A stretch of 16,592 bases of DNA, from NCBI GenBank assembly GCA_964427535.1, contig CAYRVF010000114.1, forward strand, positions 1 to 16,592, in the 5' to 3' direction. This document shows positions 13,930 to 16,592 of the stretch, in pieces. A program made the position numbers and the translations under genes. Each line of letters starts with the position of its first letter. The stretch's first letter is position 1. The notes below the pieces were generated by a model, which did not search any database, had not been told where the DNA came from, and was given only the letters and a program-made list of their open reading frames with translations. This stretch comes from CAYRVF01 sp964427535 (lineage in GTDB: Bacteria > Chloroflexota > Ktedonobacteria > Ktedonobacterales > JADMIN01).

Positions 13930-14403
13930 GGAAGCCATGGCAGAGCAGTCGCCCTTGGCTGTCGCCCGATCGTTGCGTAGGGCCAGCGTCATTTGAGTAA
14001 GCTACCGCGTTGCGTCCCGTCCCGTGCCGTTCGATGTGTCCCTCGCCGTTGCACCGGGATGTCTCGACCCCGCGACCCGTGCTCCCCTGCCGCGGCTTGA
14101 TCGCCGCCACGGCGACCATCTCCGGTCGCGTTGCCTCCTCAACCTGTCGAATGGCCACGTCTTTCTCCACCGGATTTCAACATCTCGCTCTCCACTCAGG
14201 CCGGCGGTCGTGCCGCAATTGCTACCTCGAAGGCGGGCGCGGCATGCATACGTCCGGTGTGCTCAGCCGCGACCGATGCTGCCACAGCTCGGTTGAACCT
14301 GCCGCGCGGCCGAACAGGCAAACTACCACGCCGCAAGGAGACGCGCGCCGATACGCTCGCGACGAGGAGCGCGGTCATCTTTCGTTGAAATCTATCTAAA
14401 CCG

Positions 14404-14422
14404 TTGTACTCCGTGCGTACAA
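14404..14422. promoter_or_regulatory. Palindrome TTGTAC-N7-GTACAA, possible operator
   Basis: Two perfect six-base half-sites face each other across seven bases (TCCGTGC). The centre-to-centre distance of 13 bases suits a dimeric helix-turn-helix repressor. It lies in an AT-richer pocket of the gene-free region, but no gene starts next to it. It might control an unannotated small RNA. Confidence 0.3.
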
Positions 14423-14917
14423 ATGGTAGGCTTATTGTGTGCACGGTCGCGGGCGGCAAGCATTGAGGTGGTAAGGCGAGCGATTCCCCGTCTCCCAACG
14501 TCACAGCGACGGGGTAGGTGGCGGCGGATCCGTCGCGCGACGCACGGGCCATCGCTGAGGCCTGTCGAGGGGTGGAAGTGTGCGGCGGTGGTCGTCGGCC
14601 CGATGTTCCTCCTCGTTGGCGTTCCGTAGAGCCGCAGCGGCGTCGCTGGGGTGCGATGGGAGCAGGGTTCGGCGTTTGAACCCGCGCCGTCGTCAACCTT
14701 CTGCGCGGTGGTGCGGTTCATCCGTACGCCGTTCGATGGCTTGAGGGATACCTAACAGTTTGTCCATGTTGCCGGGGACCCGTGACTATTGTGCTCTGAT
14801 TTCGTCATAGGTACGGACCTCACTAGCAGACCTACTCTTCAACTCGACGCAATGTGCGGGCGAGCAACGACGCTCCTTGCGGGGGCCAACGACGTCACAA
14901 TGCGGTGCGGGAGTGAT

Positions 14918-14931
14918 GGCCATTGGCCATT
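14918..14931. repeat. Tandem GGCCATT repeat
   Basis: GGCCATT occurs twice in a row, giving TGGCCATTGGCCATTGG with overlapping TGGCCA palindromes. It lies about 200 bases upstream of the response-regulator gene. No function is evident. Confidence 0.35.
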
Positions 14932-15114
14932 GGTTGCTGGATGTCGTGTAGCGCGTAACGTGTGAGGCTCTGCGAGGGGACGAGCGGTGCTGTGCAGCAT
15001 ACGGCGGGGCTGCATGCGCGCAGTAGTTACCTCTGATTGCGACCTATGCGGGGCAAGTGGGTAGGTGCGGGGTAGCGCGAGCCGTTCTAGATGCGGCGAT
15101 TCCGTTCGTGGGAT

Positions 15115-15120
15115 GGGGGG
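15115..15120 (+). promoter_or_regulatory. Ribosome-binding site choosing the response-regulator start
   Basis: A GGGGGG run lies four bases before GTG at 15125. The frame also contains ATG at 15113, which has no Shine-Dalgarno site before it. The GTG start begins the protein exactly at the first receiver strand, VKLLVVDSD. Confidence 0.5.
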
Positions 15121-15124
15121 TACC

Positions 15125-15913
15125 GTGAAGCTGCTGGTGGTGGATAGTGATCGCGACATGGTCGAGATGCTTACCGGTTGGCTGAGAACGCGCGGCTATG
15201 AAGTGCGGTACGCGTTCAATGCCGAGCGCGCACGCGCCGAGTGGCTGCAGCACCAGCCGGATCTTGTAATCATCAACGCCGAGCTCAACGATGGCGATGC
15301 CCTCGCCATCTGCAGGGAGCTACGCGCCCGGCACGATGCGCTCGTTCTGGCGTTGGCGCACGATGGCGACGTGCGTTTTGAGGTGCAGTGCCTGGAGTCT
15401 GGCGCCGACGATTACCTGAGGTTGCCGTTCTTCCCGCTTCAGCTGCTGGCGCACATTCATGCGCTAAGCCGTCGCGTTCGCTCCACCCTGGAGCGCCGGC
15501 CGTCGTCCGTCCTCACTGTGGGCCCGTTGCACATTGATACCATGCGCAACGAGGTGAAGGTGCAGGGGCGTACCGCGCGCCTCACGCCGACCGAGAGCAA
15601 GGTGTTGCATATCCTGGCCGCGAACGCAGGCGACGTCTGCACACTGGAGCAGATCGTGACGTACGTGTGGGGGTACGGGAACGAGGGCGATACGTACCTG
15701 ATCAAAGCGCACATCCGGCACCTGCGCGAGAAGATCGAGGTGGACGCGGGTAATCCACGCTTCATTCAGACGGTGCCGGGCGTGGGCTACACGCTACGCC
15801 CGCACACGCAAGAGGTCGCCGCGGTCGCCCAAGAGGCTGAACCGGTCAATACGCTGGTGTCAGTTGGCCGCTTCGTCAAGACTGAGGCGGTTTCGATTGT
15901 ACCGGCCGTGTAG
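15125..15913 (+). CDS. OmpR/PhoB-family response regulator with degenerate (pseudo) receiver
   Basis: This 262-residue regulator has a CheY-like receiver (1-115) and a C-terminal winged-helix DNA-binding domain of the Trans_reg_C type (about 126-225). The latter ends with the usual HIRHLREKIE, FIQTVPGVGYTL pattern. The receiver fold is intact, but its chemistry is lost: the phosphoacceptor Asp is Asn51 (DLVIINAEL), the switch Thr is Ala78 (LALAHDG), and the conserved Lys is Leu100 (YLRLPF). One of the two metal-binding acids is Ser8. It should not be phosphorylated by a kinase; none is encoded nearby. Such orphan regulators often bind DNA constitutively or respond to a ligand or partner. About 35 extra residues follow the winged helix. 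The triple 11-base repeat between the divergent operons is a candidate target. Confidence 0.92.
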   Translation: MKLLVVDSDRDMVEMLTGWLRTRGYEVRYAFNAERARAEWLQHQPDLVIINAELNDGDALAICRELRARHDALVLALAHDGDVRFEVQCLESGADDYLRLPFFPLQLLAHIHALSRRVRSTLERRPSSVLTVGPLHIDTMRNEVKVQGRTARLTPTESKVLHILAANAGDVCTLEQIVTYVWGYGNEGDTYLIKAHIRHLREKIEVDAGNPRFIQTVPGVGYTLRPHTQEVAAVAQEAEPVNTLVSVGRFVKTEAVSIVPAV

Positions 15914-16041
15914 TGCGGGTCGGCTGTAGGGTTTGTCACGTGGCCGCGAGTTGTTCACAGGTGCTCATCGGATAGAGTAGCTCTGCGACAATCCGGTGGC
16001 ATTGTGCGCGCAACACGGTCGCCCCATTGGATGGTTTCGAA

Positions 16042-16057
16042 GGAGGCCTGGAGGCCT
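16042..16057. repeat. Tandem GGAGGCCT, two copies
   Basis: The eight-base unit GGAGGCCT is repeated exactly and abuts the left arm of the terminator hairpin. Each unit contains the palindrome AGGCCT. It may simply be slippage. Confidence 0.5.
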
Positions 16058-16091
16058 CTGCCCCGTGTCTTGTCGGGAAGACACGGGGCAG
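16058..16091. terminator. Strong hairpin, likely bidirectional terminator for glmS and the response regulator
   Basis: CTGCCCCGTGTCTT and AAGACACGGGGCAG form a perfect 14-base stem with the six-base loop GTCGGG. It lies 56-89 bases past the glmS stop and about 145 bases past the regulator stop, between convergent genes, where a shared terminator is expected. A moderately T-rich stretch (GGCTGTGTTGTG) follows on the plus side; the minus side has none. Confidence 0.7.
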
Positions 16092-16146
16092 GGCTGTGTT
16101 GTGCCCTGGTCTAGCTACCAGACGGGCCGTCATGTGTCCGCGAGGG

Positions 16147-16592
16147 CTACTCAACTGTCACGGATTTCGCCAGGTTGCGCGGCTGATCGATGTCGCACCC
16201 GCGCGCCAGCGCGACGTGGTACGACAGGAGCTGCAAGGGCACGACGGCGAGGATAGGCATGAGCAGCTCCGTCGCCGCGGGCACGTAGATGACGTGTTCC
16301 GCGTGGCGGGCGATGTTGCCGTCGCCGGCGGTCGCGATGGCGATCACCTGCGCCCCGCGCGCCCGAACCTCCTGAATGTTGCTCACCACCTTGTCATAGG
16401 TGCGGCTGGCGGTCGCCAGCGCCATGAGCGGCACACGCTCGTCAAGCAACGCGATCGGCCCGTGCTTCAGCTCCCCCGCTGGATAGGCCTCGGCGTGGAC
16501 GTACGAGATCTCCTTCAGCTTCAGCGCCCCCTCCAGCGCGGTGGGGAAGCCGAAGCCGCGGCCGATGAACATGCAGCTCTGGCTCGCCGCCA
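16147..16592 (-). CDS. glmS: Glucosamine-6-phosphate synthase (isomerizing), C-terminal part
   Basis: The last 148 residues of GlmS are present; the N-terminal glutaminase domain and first isomerase lobe lie beyond the right edge. The visible part is the second SIS isomerase lobe: FIGRGFGFPTALEGALKLKE, YVHAEAYPAGELKHGPIALL, then VPLQLLSYHVALARGCDIDQ and the invariant C-terminus PRNLAKSVTVE, whose Lys is part of the active site. The enzyme makes glucosamine-6-phosphate from fructose-6-phosphate and glutamine, the entry to UDP-GlcNAc and so to peptidoglycan and the amino sugars made by this locus. It ends at a strong hairpin. Any glmS ribozyme would lie outside the window. Confidence 0.97.
   Translation of the reverse strand, partial: AASQSCMFIGRGFGFPTALEGALKLKEISYVHAEAYPAGELKHGPIALLDERVPLMALATASRTYDKVVSNIQEVRARGAQVIAIATAGDGNIARHAEHVIYVPAATELLMPILAVVPLQLLSYHVALARGCDIDQPRNLAKSVTVE

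Larger units (their letters stand above)
13626..15124. other. Long region without a convincing gene
   Basis: About 1.5 kb lies between the phosphoglycosyl transferase and the response regulator. All frames here are short and overlapping, and their Arg/Pro/Ser-rich translations match nothing I know. The region holds a 13-base hairpin (13725-13759), a second hairpin with one G-U pair (13910-13929), a TTGTAC/GTACAA palindrome (14404-14422) and a tandem GGCCATT (14918-14931). It could contain long leaders, a small RNA or decayed genes. No tRNA or rRNA was seen. Confidence 0.5.
15914..16146. other. Convergent intergenic region with terminator
   Basis: These 233 bases separate the plus-strand response regulator from the minus-strand glmS. 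They contain the 14-base hairpin at 16058-16091, a tandem GGAGGCCT repeat and nothing that looks coding. Confidence 0.6.

Noticed and set aside
14196..14721. Overlapping minus-strand frames of 166 and 109 codons in the gene-free region
   Set aside because: Their translations are dominated by Arg, Pro, Thr and Ser with no motif, no good ribosome-binding site and several competing frames.
1..16592. CRISPR array, tRNA or rRNA genes
   Set aside because: No regularly spaced repeats with unique spacers were seen, and no tRNA or rRNA signature sequence was recognised on either strand.

Overview
The window is high-GC bacterial DNA, and most of it is one surface-glycan and lipid-modification locus. 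Nothing in the sequence fixes the taxon. The GC content, frequent GTG/TTG starts, and the mix of OmpR-type regulator, WlbA-like sugar dehydrogenase and LpxL-like acyltransferase would fit a Chloroflexota-like or other deep-branching environmental bacterium. That is an impression and was not tested by any search.

Layout. Positions 1-202 (minus) hold the N-terminus of a VOC/glyoxalase-family protein with a leaderless-looking promoter. It is followed by the 34-residue C-terminal scar of an IS5-type transposase (268-372). From 477 to 12345, nine genes lie on the minus strand. Read in the direction of transcription, block A is asnB-like amidotransferase, NadE-like amide synthase, SGNH-like hydrolase, AMP-forming acyl ligase, acyl carrier protein and LpxL-like acyltransferase. 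The last four are tightly packed, with two 4-nt start/stop overlaps. After a 0.4-0.5 kb gap containing hairpins comes block B: DegT/DnrJ/EryC1/StrS aminotransferase, Gfo/Idh/MocA sugar dehydrogenase, and a membrane-anchored protein fusing a clan GH-A glycoside hydrolase, a discoidin-like domain and an SGNH esterase. Diverging on the plus strand (12933-13625) is a monotopic phosphoglycosyl transferase that would start a glycan on undecaprenyl phosphate. Next come about 1.5 kb without a convincing gene, then an OmpR/PhoB-type response regulator (15125-15913) whose receiver has lost its phosphoacceptor Asp. A strong hairpin separates it from the convergent C-terminal end of glmS (16147 to the window edge).

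How the genes may work together (inference). GlmS supplies glucosamine-6-phosphate, and hence UDP-GlcNAc. The dehydrogenase/aminotransferase pair would make a 3-amino sugar nucleotide. The phosphoglycosyl transferase would load the first sugar on a lipid carrier. The ligase, carrier protein and acyltransferase form a complete route for activating a fatty acid and placing it on an acceptor. The AsnB-like and NadE-like enzymes could add amide groups, and the two SGNH enzymes and the GH-A enzyme could trim or deacylate the product. No ordinary glycosyltransferase, flippase or polymerase is visible, so the locus probably extends beyond the window or works with genes elsewhere.

The observations most worth following are the six-gene amide/acyl operon, the GH-A/discoidin/SGNH fusion, the pseudo-receiver response regulator, and a perfect triple 11-bp direct repeat between the divergent transcription units whose spacing resembles PhoB-type operators.
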